Positions 7,983 to 16,045 of a stretch of DNA of 64,000 nucleotides are shown piece after piece (the stretch's first letter is position 1; each line of letters opens with the position of its first letter). Both the position numbers and the translations under genes were made by a program. The stretch is from Micromonospora inyonensis (GTDB taxonomy: Bacteria; Actinomycetota; Actinomycetes; Mycobacteriales; Micromonosporaceae), in assembly GCF_900091415.1 (NCBI RefSeq), contig NZ_FMHU01000001.1, positions 1-64,000 on the forward strand. The letters are read 5' to 3'. The notes under the pieces are model-generated. The model was not told the DNA's origin and ran no database searches. It saw nothing but the letters and a program-made list of their open reading frames with translations.

Positions 7983-8083
7983 CGCAGGCTCCAGAGGGTG
8001 AGGAGGATGGCGGCCCAGAGGGCGGCGGAGATGGGGAGGCCGTGGAGGAGGCCCCGGATCGCGGCCAGGTCGCGGCGGGTCAC
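7979..8083 (-). CDS. Single-pass membrane peptide, 34 aa
   Basis: A very short frame starting with GTG at 8083 and overlapping both neighbours by four bases. It has a basic N-terminus (TRRDLAAIR) and one hydrophobic stretch (LPISAALWAAILLTLW) ending at the C-terminus. The overlaps and hydrophobic design support it; function unknown. Confidence 0.42.
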   Translation of the reverse strand: MTRRDLAAIRGLLHGLPISAALWAAILLTLWSLR

Positions 8084-8748
8084 CGGGTGCCCCGGGCGGC
8101 GTCGTACTGCTGGATCGCCCAGACGATCGCGTGGCAGGCCCACAGGAACGTCCAGTCCCAGTCGCGGAGGTCCCACTCCCACGTGTCGGCGGTGACGCCG
8201 AGCCGCTCCAGGTCGCCCAGCACGATCCGGGTGCCGTCGGCGTGGGCCAGGTAGCCCTCGTCGTCGTAGTCGGAGACCGTCTCGCGGACCTCGGCCGGCG
8301 GGTTTGGCCTGGTCGGGATGGCCCGCCGGGTGTACTGGTCGAGCAGGTGCGGGTACGTGTCGGCCTCGTACTGGTCGACGCATTCGGTGATGAGCTGGCG
8401 GGCGTGCTCCTCGCTGTGCTCCATCGCCGAGGCGCGGCTGCCGCCGTCGAGCTTCTCCGACCAGTAGGTCGGGTTGATCCGGCCGCCGGCGCCGCGGAAG
8501 AACTCGAACATGTCGTCGATGCGGCGGAACACCCTGGCGGGACCGAAGTCGCCGCGGACCACCAGCGCGCCGGGCCAGGTGATGACCTCGAACGACCAGA
8601 TGCCGGTGCCGGGCTTGGCGCAGTGCAGGTGCCGGTAGAGGCCGTCGTCGTGGCGGACGGTGAGCTGGTGCTCGGTGGTGTCGCGGGCGAACCGGTCGGC
8701 AATTTCCTGCTGGAGGGTCTTGGGCTTGGTGGTGGTGTCGGTGCTCAT
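8080..8748 (-). CDS. Conserved phage protein, 222 aa
   Basis: An unrecognised 222-residue protein of a type I recall from actinophages, with the segment [33 protein letters not shown] and a C-terminal [21 protein letters not shown]. It begins with ATG at 8748 and overlaps its neighbours. No catalytic motif was identified and the role is unknown. Confidence 0.6.
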   Translation of the reverse strand: MSTDTTTKPKTLQQEIADRFARDTTEHQLTVRHDDGLYRHLHCAKPGTGIWSFEVITWPGALVVRGDFGPARVFRRIDDMFEFFRGAGGRINPTYWSEKLDGGSRASAMEHSEEHARQLITECVDQYEADTYPHLLDQYTRRAIPTRPNPPAEVRETVSDYDDEGYLAHADGTRIVLGDLERLGVTADTWEWDLRDWDWTFLWACHAIVWAIQQYDAARGTR

Positions 8749-8945
8749 CGGGTCCTCCGGGGCAGGCTGATGCCGAGCAGGCGGGCGTAGTGGGCGAACA
8801 CGGCCGCCCAGTGGTCGGGGTCGGTGATCGCCGTGTGGGCGGCGTCCAGGCGGGCCAGGTGGGCGCGGGTGCGCAGGTGGTGGCCGGTCCAGCCGGCGGC
8901 CAGGCCGAGGAGCAGGGCGGCGAGGGTGGCGAAGACGGGGGCCAT
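8745..8945 (-). CDS. Small membrane protein, 66 aa
   Basis: A 66-residue protein with one N-terminal transmembrane helix ([16 protein letters not shown]) and a short cytoplasmic tail. Its ATG at 8945 overlaps the stop of the 28-aa frame upstream. The preceding diguanylate-cyclase-like frame, when read without correcting its frameshift, runs into this gene; I regard that as an artefact of the frameshift. Confidence 0.5.
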   Translation of the reverse strand: MAPVFATLAALLLGLAAGWTGHHLRTRAHLARLDAAHTAITDPDHWAAVFAHYARLLGISLPRRTR

Positions 8946-9031
8946 CACGCGGCCTCGTCCTGGTGGTGGGTGGGCTGCCACGGGCCGAGGGTCGGCCGGT
9001 ACGGGCCGTCGGTGACGTCCACGGCGGTCAC
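8945..9031 (-). CDS. Very small protein, 28 aa
   Basis: A 28-residue frame (GTG at 9031) of the form [17 protein letters not shown]. It is supported only by its GTGA overlap with the restored end of the GGDEF gene and its TGATG junction with the 66-aa membrane protein. Function unknown. Confidence 0.35.
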   Translation of the reverse strand: MTAVDVTDGPYRPTLGPWQPTHHQDEAA

Positions 9032-9611
9032 CGGACACCTGCCCGGTCCGCGTCCCGCACCCGGCGGCGACCCGTGCCAGTCGGCACCGTGGTGTCCAGC
9101 TCCGGGTACCACACCTGCCGCAGACCAGGCCCCCAGCCGGCGTGCTTCGCGTCGTACACACGTCGACCCGGCGCAGCGTCTCCTCCAGATCCGGCAGCGC
9201 CTCGGTGATGCCGACGGCGCCGGTGACGGTGATCTGCCCGGTCGGCAGGTCCACCCGCCACGACGTGACCAGACCGGCCAGCATGTCCGGCGCGGCGAGC
9301 AGCAGCAGCTCGTCGCCGCCGAGCCGCACCGCCGTGCCGTACGGCTGGAGGTGAGCGGCGACCGCGACGAGCACCGCGTCACCGGCGGCGTGGCCGAGGG
9401 TGTCGTTGATTGCCTTGAAACCGTCCAGGTCGACGAGGGCGACGAGCTGCCCGGCGGGCCGGTCGACCTGCCAGGTCTCCTCGAGCCAGCGCCGGTTGTA
9501 CAGGCCGGTGAGCGGGTCGGTGGTGGCCTGCCAGGTGCGTTCGGCGAGCCGCTGCTCCAGGTAGACGATGCGGGCCTGGAGGGCGTCGACGTCGAGGGTG
9601 GGGGCGGTCAT
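9028..9611 (-). pseudogene. GGDEF diguanylate-cyclase-like gene with a one-base frameshift
   Basis: The frame from ATG 9611 encodes a short coiled coil and a GGDEF domain: [27 protein letters not shown] (metal-binding Asp 61/63) and GGDEL at residues 98-102. Near base 9163, after LRRVD, the frame shifts. The expected C-terminal helix [21 protein letters not shown] lies one frame over and ends at 9028 in a perfect GTGA overlap with the next gene. The span is 584 bases, one short of a multiple of three. If intact it would be a 194-residue soluble cyclase without a sensor domain. The break may be mutation or assembly error. Confidence 0.75.
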
Positions 9612-10345
9612 CGGGTGCCGCCCTGCTGCGACTCCAGCTCGGCGACCCGAGCCCGCAGCCGCTCCACCTCGGACCGGCCGTCCGGCTGGATCTGCGCGCG
9701 GATGTGCAGCTCCGGCCCCCACGGGTCGTCGTCAAGCCGGATCGTGTGCTCCGTGAACGGGATGTCGCCGCCGGTCCCGCCGTCCTCGGTGATCTCGCTG
9801 CCGAGGTAGCCGGACAGCTTCTCCAGGTCGGCCCGGCTGTCGAGCACCCCGAGGTGCATGCGGATGTGGCCGCCGACCGGCAGGTCCAGGCGGACGATGC
9901 CGTCGACGAGGTGGCGCAACTCCGCGGCGAGACGCTGCCGGGTGGTCGGCTCGCTGGTGCCGTCCGGGTTGGCGATGTGCTGGTCGAGCACTGCGGCGGC
10001 CTCGGCGACCGTGTCGAACCCGGCGACGGCCGTCCCGCACGCGCAGACCGCGCTGCACGCGCCCGGACCTCCGGTCGAACCGGCGGCGTGGTAGTGCTCC
10101 GGAGCACCGACGACGGTGACGCCCTCCTCCGGGTGGTACGGAAGCTCGCCGTCCACCTCGTCGAACTGCACGAGGATGGTGTCGTCGGCGTACCGGTGGA
10201 CGACCGAGACGGTCAGCGGGTCGCCGAACCCGGCGCAGATGACGGCCATGCCGGCCGTCAGGTACCGGGCCTTGATCTCCCGGCGGGCGGCGGTCAGGTC
10301 GGGGGTGGTGTCCGGCTCGGCCGGGGTGTTGGTGTTGGGGTTCAC
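9608..10345 (-). CDS. Hypothetical phage protein, 245 aa
   Basis: An unrecognised 245-residue protein with three visible parts. The first is a beta-rich N-terminus ([28 protein letters not shown]), possibly an SH3-like barrel. The second is a short Cys/His stretch ([12 protein letters not shown]). The third is a C-terminal region ending in a coiled coil ([15 protein letters not shown]). Its stop overlaps the GGDEF gene start (ATGA). It begins with ATG at 10345 after a purine-rich site. Nothing is seen in the 92 bases upstream except a probable leader for this transcript. Confidence 0.6.
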   Translation of the reverse strand: MNPNTNTPAEPDTTPDLTAARREIKARYLTAGMAVICAGFGDPLTVSVVHRYADDTILVQFDEVDGELPYHPEEGVTVVGAPEHYHAAGSTGGPGACSAVCACGTAVAGFDTVAEAAAVLDQHIANPDGTSEPTTRQRLAAELRHLVDGIVRLDLPVGGHIRMHLGVLDSRADLEKLSGYLGSEITEDGGTGGDIPFTEHTIRLDDDPWGPELHIRAQIQPDGRSEVERLRARVAELESQQGGTR

Positions 10346-10437
10346 GTACGATCTCCTTCGGTTGGCGGTCCCGCGGCTCTTGGTCGGTGTTGCGGGGCCG
10401 CTGTCATGTCCGGGCCCGGACGGGCACCGGCAGGGGT

Positions 10438-11247
10438 TCAGGGGCGGGCGAGCGGCCCGGCGGTGACCAGCTGCAACTGCTGACCCGACTGGAGCGGCTG
10501 CGACCCGCCGAGGCGGCGGTGCAGCTCGTGGAGGCCCTTGACGGTCACGCGCACCTGCGGGGCGTCGAGGACGAGGTCACCGGTGCGCGGGTGGTAGTGC
10601 GACGCGGGCATCTCCGACAGCCAGCCGGCGTTGACGGCCCGCTGGTAGGCCCGCCACCGGCCGTCCGACTGCTGCCGGTAGGACCACTCGAAGTCGCCGA
10701 GCAGGGTGAACAGGCGGCGTTCGCCGAGCTGGATCTGCGGGTCGCGGGACAGCACCTTCGCGGCGTCGCGGACCGAGAAGTCACCGTCGGCGGAGGCGAG
10801 CAGGTCCCACGACTCGGCCTTCGGTGCGGCGATGGCGAGCTGCGCGGCCTGGGCTTCGATCTGCCGGGCCTGGTCGGCGGCGAGCTGGAGCGCGTCGGCG
10901 TAGGTCTGGGGAATCGCGGGCGCGGTGCTGTAACTGCCGGTCTTGCGGATGGCGGGGAGCACCTCGTGGGTGATCCACCGCTTGAAGGCTCTCGCCTCCG
11001 GCTTGCGGGAGCGGAGGATCAGCGAGTAGAGGCCCGGCTCGTTGATGGTGCCGAACTGCTGCTGCCCGCCGGGGGTGTCCAGACTGTGTACGCCCCTCTC
11101 GTCGTCGTCGAGTGCGGTGAGCGACGAGCGGTGGAGTCCGAGCAGGGCGAGGATGTCGGCGGCGACGAACCAGGGCTCGTCGTCGATCAGGACGGTGCGG
11201 ATCTGGGCGCCGTCGGTGTATTCGAAGGCGCGGGCGAGAGCGGACAC
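10438..11247 (-). CDS. Phage antirepressor (BRO-N plus KilA-C)
   Basis: A 269-residue antirepressor. The BRO-N domain spans about residues 8-105 (VLIDDEPWFVAADILALLGL, then GLYSLILRSRKPEARAFKRWITHEVLPAIRKTGSY, the signature of this family). A KilA-C-like DNA-binding domain occupies about 140-245 (FSVRDAAKVLSRDP, WRAYQRAVNAGWL). Such proteins displace or neutralise prophage repressors. It lies near the head of the leftward early operon, downstream of the Cro-like HTH gene. Confidence 0.88.
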   Translation of the reverse strand: MSALARAFEYTDGAQIRTVLIDDEPWFVAADILALLGLHRSSLTALDDDERGVHSLDTPGGQQQFGTINEPGLYSLILRSRKPEARAFKRWITHEVLPAIRKTGSYSTAPAIPQTYADALQLAADQARQIEAQAAQLAIAAPKAESWDLLASADGDFSVRDAAKVLSRDPQIQLGERRLFTLLGDFEWSYRQQSDGRWRAYQRAVNAGWLSEMPASHYHPRTGDLVLDAPQVRVTVKGLHELHRRLGGSQPLQSGQQLQLVTAGPLARP

Positions 11248-11274
11248 GGGTGCCTCCTTTCGGTTGTGGGTGGG

Positions 11275-11478
11275 TCAGGCGGCCGACTGCTGGGCGGCGG
11301 CCTTGCGGCGCCAGATGGCGACCTGGATGTCGGCGAGGACCGCGCTGAGCGCCTCGGCCGCGGCCTGCCCCTCGGGGCTCGCGGGGTCAAGCGGCGTCAC
11401 CAGCGGATGCGCGTACTTCGGGGTCTTCGGCCCGGGGGCGCTTGGGGTTTGCGGGTACGTGGGAGGCGGTTGCGTCAT
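11275..11478 (-). CDS. Small proline-rich phage protein, 67 aa
   Basis: A 67-residue protein with a Pro/Thr-rich first half and a helical second half (AEALSAVLADIQVAIWRRKAAA). The ATG at 11478 overlaps the stop of the HTH gene upstream. Function unknown; co-transcription with the HTH gene is probable. Confidence 0.55.
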   Translation of the reverse strand: MTQPPPTYPQTPSAPGPKTPKYAHPLVTPLDPASPEGQAAAEALSAVLADIQVAIWRRKAAAQQSAA

Positions 11479-11735
11479 TTCTTCGCCACCCGCCCGAATA
11501 GCGCCTCCACCGTGGTGTCCAGGTCGCTTGCCATGCGCAGCGCCAGGAGAAGGCTCACGCCCTTCTTGCCGGCCTTGATGAGGGACATGTGCGGGCGTCC
11601 GATGCCGTGCTGCTTGGCCTGGGCGGTGACCGACTTGAGCCCCTTCTTTTCGGCCAAGGCGTCGTAGACCTCGACCCGCAGCCGCGCCCCGTCGCCCCTG
11701 GGCGATGGTGCGTTGGTCTTTCCCGTCGGTTGCAT
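11475..11735 (-). CDS. Cro/C1-type HTH regulator of the early operon
   Basis: An 86-residue protein with a helix-turn-helix at about residues 35-70 (SVTAQAKQHGIGRPHMSLIKAGKKG, then ALRMASDL). It is the first gene of the leftward operon and is divergent from the rightward repressor gene, the layout of a Cro/CI switch. I chose ATG 11735; TTG 11741 two codons upstream is an alternative. An 18-bp palindrome lies only 17 bases upstream, consistent with autoregulation. Confidence 0.75.
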   Translation of the reverse strand: MQPTGKTNAPSPRGDGARLRVEVYDALAEKKGLKSVTAQAKQHGIGRPHMSLIKAGKKGVSLLLALRMASDLDTTVEALFGRVAKK

Positions 11736-11751
11736 GGGCAAGACGGTAGAC

Positions 11752-11769
11752 CGTTGGCTTTAGGCAACG
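11752..11769. promoter_or_regulatory. Candidate operator O1 (18-bp palindrome)
   Basis: The sequence CGTTGGCTTTAGGCAACG has 7-bp arms with one mismatch around a 4-bp centre. It lies directly upstream of the leftward HTH gene. It shares the form CGTTGsC-N4-GGCAACG with the site at 11842, so the two are probably bound by the same repressor. Confidence 0.55.
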
Positions 11770-11841
11770 CAACACCTGGCGGCAAAACACGCCGAGACCA
11801 ACCGAACGGGTGGGTACCCATCGGCCACTCCGATGCCCTAT

Positions 11842-11859
11842 CGTTGCCCGCAGGCAACG
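11842..11859. promoter_or_regulatory. Candidate operator O2 (perfect 18-bp palindrome)
   Basis: CGTTGCCCGCAGGCAACG has perfect 7-bp arms around a 4-bp centre, and sits directly before the AGGAGG ribosome site of the rightward repressor gene. A further half-site CGTTGCC occurs at 11976-11982. Together with O1 it marks the switch region of the prophage. Confidence 0.6.
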
Positions 11860-11879
11860 ACAGGAGGAGGTCATGGGCC

Positions 11880-12398
11880 ATGTCCCAGCCCACGAACACC
11901 CAGGAAGCCGACTGGATCAAGCGACGACGCGAGGTGCCCGCGATCGTCGCCAAAGAGCAACGGCCACCGAATTACCGTTGCCACTGGCAGAACGCATACC
12001 GTTCGCCTATGGGCGACGCTTCTTCGGCCGAGGACTGGGCCGGCTACCTCAGACGGATGACCCGCAGGCATGGCTGGAGCGTCGCCAGGCTTGCGCGAGA
12101 GTCTGGGATCAACCGGGCTACGATCTTCGGCTGGATGAACGGCGACGGGGTGACCGTCGCCAACGTCAAGGTCATTGCCAAGGCTCTCGGTGACGACGAG
12201 GCACATGCCCTAGCTGCTGCGGGTGGGGTGGAGCCGGAAGAGGCTCTCGACCCTGACCTGCGGATCATCCTCCGGCGGCTGAAGTCTCCCGAGGCCAGCG
12301 AAGCGGAGAAGGCCGTCATTCGAGGGACACTGAAGCACCTCGCCGACCTCGCCGACCGCGCCGAGCGAGGCGAAGAGCAGGATCGCCGCGCCAGCTGA
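11880..12398 (+). CDS. Prophage HTH repressor (CI-like)
   Basis: A protein of about 172 residues with a helix-turn-helix in its middle (RHGWSVARLARESGINRATIFGWMNGDG, then VKVIAKALG). An acidic helical C-terminus (KSPEASEAEKAVIRGTLKHLADLADRAE) may mediate oligomerisation. ATG 11880 is downstream of an AGGAGGAGG site; an ATG at 12009, nearer the HTH, would give 129 residues. The gene overlaps the integrase by one base (TGATG), so lysogeny control and integration are expressed together. Confidence 0.72.
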   Translation: MSQPTNTQEADWIKRRREVPAIVAKEQRPPNYRCHWQNAYRSPMGDASSAEDWAGYLRRMTRRHGWSVARLARESGINRATIFGWMNGDGVTVANVKVIAKALGDDEAHALAAAGGVEPEEALDPDLRIILRRLKSPEASEAEKAVIRGTLKHLADLADRAERGEEQDRRAS

Positions 12399-13825
12399 TG
12401 CCGCCGCGCCGCCGGCTCGCCGCCGTACCCGACCGCCCCACCCGAGCCGTTCTCTACGTCCGGGTTTCCGCGCTGATGGGCCGCGGCGGCGAGGACTTCC
12501 ATTCGCCCGACGTGCAGATCAGCGCCATGCGGCGCACCACCCACGGCATGACCGAGGTCGCCGTCGTCGAGGACATCGACCGCACCGGCCGCCACTTCTC
12601 CCGCGAAGGCATCGACCGCATCCGCCGCATGGCCGACGCGGGCCAGATCGACGCACTCGCCGTCTACGACGTGTCCCGCCTCGGCCGCAACGTCCGCGAG
12701 TCCCTCGCGTTCCTCGCCGAACTGGCCGACAAGGGCGTCACGATCCTCTCCGCCAACGAGCAGGTCGACACCTCCACGCCGGCCGGGCGGCTGATGCTCA
12801 CCAACATGCTCGCCATCGCCGAGTACCGCTCCGACGAGATCGGCCGAGGCTGGTCCGGGGCGATCCAGCGGCGTGCCGAGCGCGGCCAGCACCACGGCCG
12901 CCCCCTGGGCTATCTGAAGGAGGACAAGCGACTCGTCCCGGACCCGCTGGTCGGTCCGGCCATCGCCGAGGCGTTCCGCCGGTACGCGGCTGGCGCCCGG
13001 GTCGGTGAGGTCACCGAGTACCTCTCCGGTGTGCGCGGCGTCGCCATGACCAACATCAACGTCAAGAAGCTGCTCCGGAACCCCGCCTACCTCGGCAAGG
13101 TCGTCGCTGGCGGCGAGGTGCTCCAGGGTGAGCACGACCCTCTTACCGACGAGGAGACCTGGCGGAAGGTTCAGCAGCGACTCGACGACGAGGCGGGCGC
13201 CCCTCCGCGCGCCCTGGCGTACACCTGGGCGCTTGTGGGGCTGGTGGAATGCCAGAGGGGCCACAAGCTTCAGAAGCAGGGCAACAGGCTCGTCTGCGGC
13301 CACGGACGGGGCGACACGAAGGGCGGCGACTGTCCCGGCGTGGGTAGGCCGATCATCGCCCTCGTTGAGGAGGAGACGCTACGCCAGGTCGCCGCGTACG
13401 CGGCGAAGCTGCGCACCGACGCCGGTGTCCGCGCTTCCCGCGCCGCACGGATCGACAGCGCGCGCGTCGACCGGGACCGGCTGGAGAAGGAGTTGAATGC
13501 CGCACGCGCGGCCATGGTGAAGCTCGCCACCAGCAACGCCCTTAGCCAGCTTCCAGACGAGGTCTATCAGAAGGCGCTCGGTGAGCTGACCCGCATCGAG
13601 CAGTCGGCTGCGGCCGAGCTGGCTCGGCTCGCCCCCGTGCGGGAGGCGCCCGCCCCGGAGGCTGAGGCGGCGATGGTGGACACGCTGCTCGGGCTGTGGC
13701 CGGACATGACGAATCAGGAGCGCAGTCGGGCGCTACGCGCCGTAGTCGACAGGGTGGAGGTGCGTGCGGCGGAGCGGTGGCGGCAGCCCGAATCCGAGCG
13801 CATCGAGGTTCATTTCCGCTGGTAG
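12398..13825 (+). CDS. int: Large serine integrase
   Basis: A 475-residue large serine recombinase. The N-terminal catalytic domain has YVRVS with the nucleophile Ser24, then DIDRTGRHFSREGIDRI and VYDVSRLGRN, and the conserved GRLMLTNMLAIAEYRSDEI. A recombinase domain follows (GRPLGYLKED to KLLRNPAYLGKV). The zinc-ribbon region (VECQRGHKLQ, CGHGRGDTKGGDC) and a coiled coil at about 355-410 complete it. It would integrate the element between short attP and attB sites without needing a tRNA. attP normally lies beside the gene, so the right prophage junction probably lies in the following non-coding stretch. Confidence 0.93.
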   Translation: MPPRRRLAAVPDRPTRAVLYVRVSALMGRGGEDFHSPDVQISAMRRTTHGMTEVAVVEDIDRTGRHFSREGIDRIRRMADAGQIDALAVYDVSRLGRNVRESLAFLAELADKGVTILSANEQVDTSTPAGRLMLTNMLAIAEYRSDEIGRGWSGAIQRRAERGQHHGRPLGYLKEDKRLVPDPLVGPAIAEAFRRYAAGARVGEVTEYLSGVRGVAMTNINVKKLLRNPAYLGKVVAGGEVLQGEHDPLTDEETWRKVQQRLDDEAGAPPRALAYTWALVGLVECQRGHKLQKQGNRLVCGHGRGDTKGGDCPGVGRPIIALVEEETLRQVAAYAAKLRTDAGVRASRAARIDSARVDRDRLEKELNAARAAMVKLATSNALSQLPDEVYQKALGELTRIEQSAAAELARLAPVREAPAPEAEAAMVDTLLGLWPDMTNQERSRALRAVVDRVEVRAAERWRQPESERIEVHFRW

Positions 13826-14173
13826 ACGTGTTGGCGCTTTGCAATCCGCCACCACCGTGACATAGGTATCGAACATCACCCCTCCAGGGGAAGATCGGGA
13901 TCGTGTGGGGCCGAGTCGACTCGGTGCCGAGCGTGTCCGACGACCACCCGACGGTCCACCCGCGTCCGCCGGCCTGTGGACAACTCGGCCGGCTGTGGAC
14001 GACAACCTGATCAAGGTCCCGGTGTGGTAGGTCCACCGGCCCTGGGCGCGGTACGCCACGGCGGGCGACGATCAGATCGCCCGGAGTCGCCGGGGCGGTT
14101 TCCGCAGGGAGGACGGCTGGGTATGGGTTCGATCAAGCGGCAGGCGTCCACGCGTACCGCAGGAGAAGCCGAC
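13826..14173. other. Non-coding stretch, probable right junction of the prophage
   Basis: About 350 bases without a convincing gene. It contains TGTGGACAA at 13975-13983, which matches a DnaA box, and a close relative TGTGGACGA at 13994-14002. The serine-integrase attachment core is expected here, but it cannot be placed because the other end of the element is outside the window. Confidence 0.45.
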
Positions 14174-14299
14174 ATGAGCGCGGACCGGCACCTTCCCGAA
14201 GCCACCGCGCCGCGTCGTCCAACGGAAAGGTCAGCGACCATGTGCAGAACAGCCTCGTCCGGTACGACCGTCGCCACCCGGCGTGAGGTGACCCGATGA
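14174..14299 (+). CDS. Small hypothetical protein, 41 aa
   Basis: A short frame whose ATG at 14174 follows an AGGAGAAG site by about six bases and whose stop overlaps the next gene as ATGA. Composition is basic, with Ser/Thr/Arg. It is kept because of the ribosome site and the coupling; function unknown. An earlier in-frame ATG at 14123 is possible. Confidence 0.35.
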   Translation: MSADRHLPEATAPRRPTERSATMCRTASSGTTVATRREVTR

Positions 14300-14718
14300 G
14301 CGCCGTCGCGAATCCCGCCACCGTCGCCGAGTGCCTGCGCGTCGGTGCCGGGTTCTCCCAGGGGGACCGGAACTGGATCGCCGAGCAGTTCGCCACGCTG
14401 GATGCCCGGCTGGCCTCGTTCCACGCCGACGCCACCGAGCTTGAGGTGTCGGTGAAGGACCGGGAGGCCCGGGGGCAGAAGGTCACCCTGGAGTGCTGGA
14501 TCGCGGGCCGTCAGAAAATCGTCACCACGTCCTCGGAGGAGGACCTGCACGCGGCCCTCAACGACGTCCGCGACGACCTGCGCCGCCGGCTCAACGACGC
14601 GAAGACCCGGCAGGAGCCCCGGCACAACAAGCACCTGCGGGAGGAGGGCCAGCCCGGCCCCGGCGCCCCGTCGACCGACGACACCGCGGAGGCCCCGGCC
14701 GAGTCCGGCGTCGCCTGA
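14296..14718 (+). CDS. HPF/RaiA-like ribosome-associated protein
   Basis: A 140-residue protein with an S30EA-like domain. The order is an N-terminal region, LEVSVKDREARGQKVTLECWIAGRQK, then TTSSEEDLHAALNDVRDDLRRRLNDAKTR. This beta-strand and helix pattern is that of hibernation-promoting or sigma-54-modulation proteins. The C-terminus is a charged, disordered tail. Known members bind the 30S A and P sites and silence ribosomes in stationary phase. The family call is moderately certain, because the first half is divergent. Confidence 0.65.
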   Translation: MSAVANPATVAECLRVGAGFSQGDRNWIAEQFATLDARLASFHADATELEVSVKDREARGQKVTLECWIAGRQKIVTTSSEEDLHAALNDVRDDLRRRLNDAKTRQEPRHNKHLREEGQPGPGAPSTDDTAEAPAESGVA

Positions 14719-14728
14719 CCGCACCGCC

Positions 14729-14763
14729 CGTCGCCGCCCACCGGATTCCGGTGGGCGGCGACG
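14729..14763. terminator. Strong hairpin terminator
   Basis: A perfect 16-bp inverted repeat (14729-14744 and 14748-14763) with a 3-base loop, 11 bases after the HPF-like stop. There is no U tract, as is usual in actinomycetes. Confidence 0.75.
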
Positions 14764-14818
14764 TCGTGGATACGCGAGACCGGCACGGGTCTACCGCCGG
14801 GTAACCGGTGGGCGTAGC

Positions 14819-15784
14819 GTGACCGGCGTGGAACCGGACGTACTCGGACCGCCCTTCGAGCGGTACACGATCGAACTGGACCCCGACGACGAGGGCCCGG
14901 TCGTCGCCACCCTGGTCCGCCGCCGGGCAGGCAGCCCGACCCGGCGGGCCGTGCTCTACGTGCACGGCTTCGTCGACTATTTCTTCCAGGCCCACCTGGC
15001 CGAGTACTGGACCGACCGGGGCTGGGACTTCTACGCCCTCGACCTGCGCAAGTACGGCCGCAGTCTGCTGCAGCACCAGACGCCGAACTTCTGCCGCGAC
15101 CTGGGCGACTACTTCCCCGAACTGGACGCCGCCGCCACCTTCGTCCGCACCTCCGACGACCACGACACGCTGCTGGTGATGGGTCACTCCACCGGCGGCC
15201 TGCTCGCCGCCGTCTGGGCGCACGCGCGGCGCGACGCCGGCCTCGTCGACGGGCTCCTGCTCAACAGCCCCTTCTTCGACATCAACGCACCCTGGCTGGT
15301 CCGCCGCCCGCTCGCGGCCGCCGTGACCCGGCTCGGCCGTGGCGCGCCGCACCGCGTCCTCCCCTTCGGCCTGGGCACCGTGTACGGCGAGTGCCTGCAC
15401 GCCGACCACCGGGGCGAGTGGCGCTACGACCTGAGCTGGAAACCGCTCGCCGGGTTCCCGGTCCGGATCGGCTGGCTGGCCGCGATCCGCCGGGCGCAAC
15501 GGCAGCTCCGCGCCGGGCTGGACATCCCGGTGCCGGTGCTGGTGGCCTGCTCCACCCGCACCTTCCGGCGTCGACGCTGGCACACCTCGGCGATGCTCGC
15601 CGACGCCGTCCTGGACGTGGCGCACATGGTCCGCTGGGCACCCCGACTCGGACCGCAGGTGACCGTGGCGCGCATCGACGGCGGGATGCACGACCTGACG
15701 CTCTCCGGCCCCGCCGTACGCGAGAAGATCTTCGCCGAGATCGACCGGTGGGTCGGCTCGAACCTGGTCGGTGCCGGGCGCTGA
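14819..15784 (+). CDS. Alpha/beta hydrolase, lysophospholipase/S33-like
   Basis: A 321-residue alpha/beta hydrolase. The oxyanion region is LYVHGFVDYFF, the nucleophile elbow is GHSTGG with Ser at about residue 123, and the catalytic His is in DGGMHDLTLSG near the C-terminus. The acid is probably in the segment after VPVLVACS. It resembles monoacylglycerol-lipase/lysophospholipase proteins of actinomycetes, and the substrate is unknown. GTG 14819 is used; GTG 14828 is an alternative. It lies between the HPF-like gene and tRNA-Arg, and looks like host rather than element DNA. Confidence 0.8.
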   Translation: MTGVEPDVLGPPFERYTIELDPDDEGPVVATLVRRRAGSPTRRAVLYVHGFVDYFFQAHLAEYWTDRGWDFYALDLRKYGRSLLQHQTPNFCRDLGDYFPELDAAATFVRTSDDHDTLLVMGHSTGGLLAAVWAHARRDAGLVDGLLLNSPFFDINAPWLVRRPLAAAVTRLGRGAPHRVLPFGLGTVYGECLHADHRGEWRYDLSWKPLAGFPVRIGWLAAIRRAQRQLRAGLDIPVPVLVACSTRTFRRRRWHTSAMLADAVLDVAHMVRWAPRLGPQVTVARIDGGMHDLTLSGPAVREKIFAEIDRWVGSNLVGAGR

Positions 15785-15789
15785 CCGTC

Positions 15790-15840
15790 GTGGTACGGGG
15801 TCGCGCGGACCCGCTACGCCCCCGTACCACCGCGACACCC
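15790..15840. terminator. Inverted repeat after the hydrolase gene
   Basis: Perfect 11-bp arms GTGGTACGGGG (15790-15800) and CCCCGTACCAC (15830-15840) enclose 29 bases, starting six bases after the stop codon. Probable terminator separating the hydrolase from the tRNA gene. Confidence 0.5.
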
Positions 15841-15904
15841 CCGGTCAGCGGTACCCTCTTGGCGCACCGTCGGTACGGCCCGGCCCGCCGGACCACCACG
15901 CCAT

Positions 15905-15977
15905 GCGCCTGTAGCTCAGCGGATAGAGCAGGGGACTTCTAATCCCAAGGCCGCAGGTTCGAATCCTGCCAGGCGCG
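15905..15977 (+). tRNA. tRNA-Arg (anticodon UCU)
   Basis: A 73-base tRNA with acceptor arms GCGCCTG and CAGGCGC, a D-arm with TAGCTCAGCGGA, an anticodon loop CTTCTAA with TCT at 15938-15940, and the T-arm GGTTCGAATCC. The 3' CCA is not encoded. The 3' part from the anticodon loop onward is also the left copy of the element's 62-bp repeat, so the integrated element has rebuilt a functional gene. Confidence 0.95.
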
Positions 15978-15996
15978 CTGGACTTTCTCCCAGCCG
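15935..15996 (+). repeat. attL, 62-bp direct repeat
   Basis: These 62 bases, from the tRNA anticodon loop to 19 bases past the tRNA end, are repeated exactly at 38249-38310. Homology continues imperfectly for about 20 bases beyond. This is the signature of a tyrosine-integrase element inserted at a tRNA 3' half. The distance between copies is 22,314 bases, the predicted circle size. Confidence 0.93.
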
Positions 15997-16011
15997 AACG
16001 GCCCGCGTGGG

Positions 16012-16028
16012 GCTATACGTGGTGCGAA
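16012..16028 (+). promoter_or_regulatory. Candidate integrase arm site, left
   Basis: GCTATACGTGGTGCGAA recurs with one difference (GCTATTCGTGGTGCGAA) at 38141-38157, just inside the other end of the element. Matching sites inside both ends, close to the att cores, are what arm-type integrase or Xis sites look like. The left copy also overlaps the promoter region of int. Confidence 0.5.
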
Positions 16029-16045
16029 CGAGCTAGGTTTGCCGC

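Noticed and set aside
8745..9722. Single 325-residue protein fusing GGDEF and a membrane domain
   Set aside because: The fusion results from the one-base shift near 9163; the operon overlaps support separate genes.
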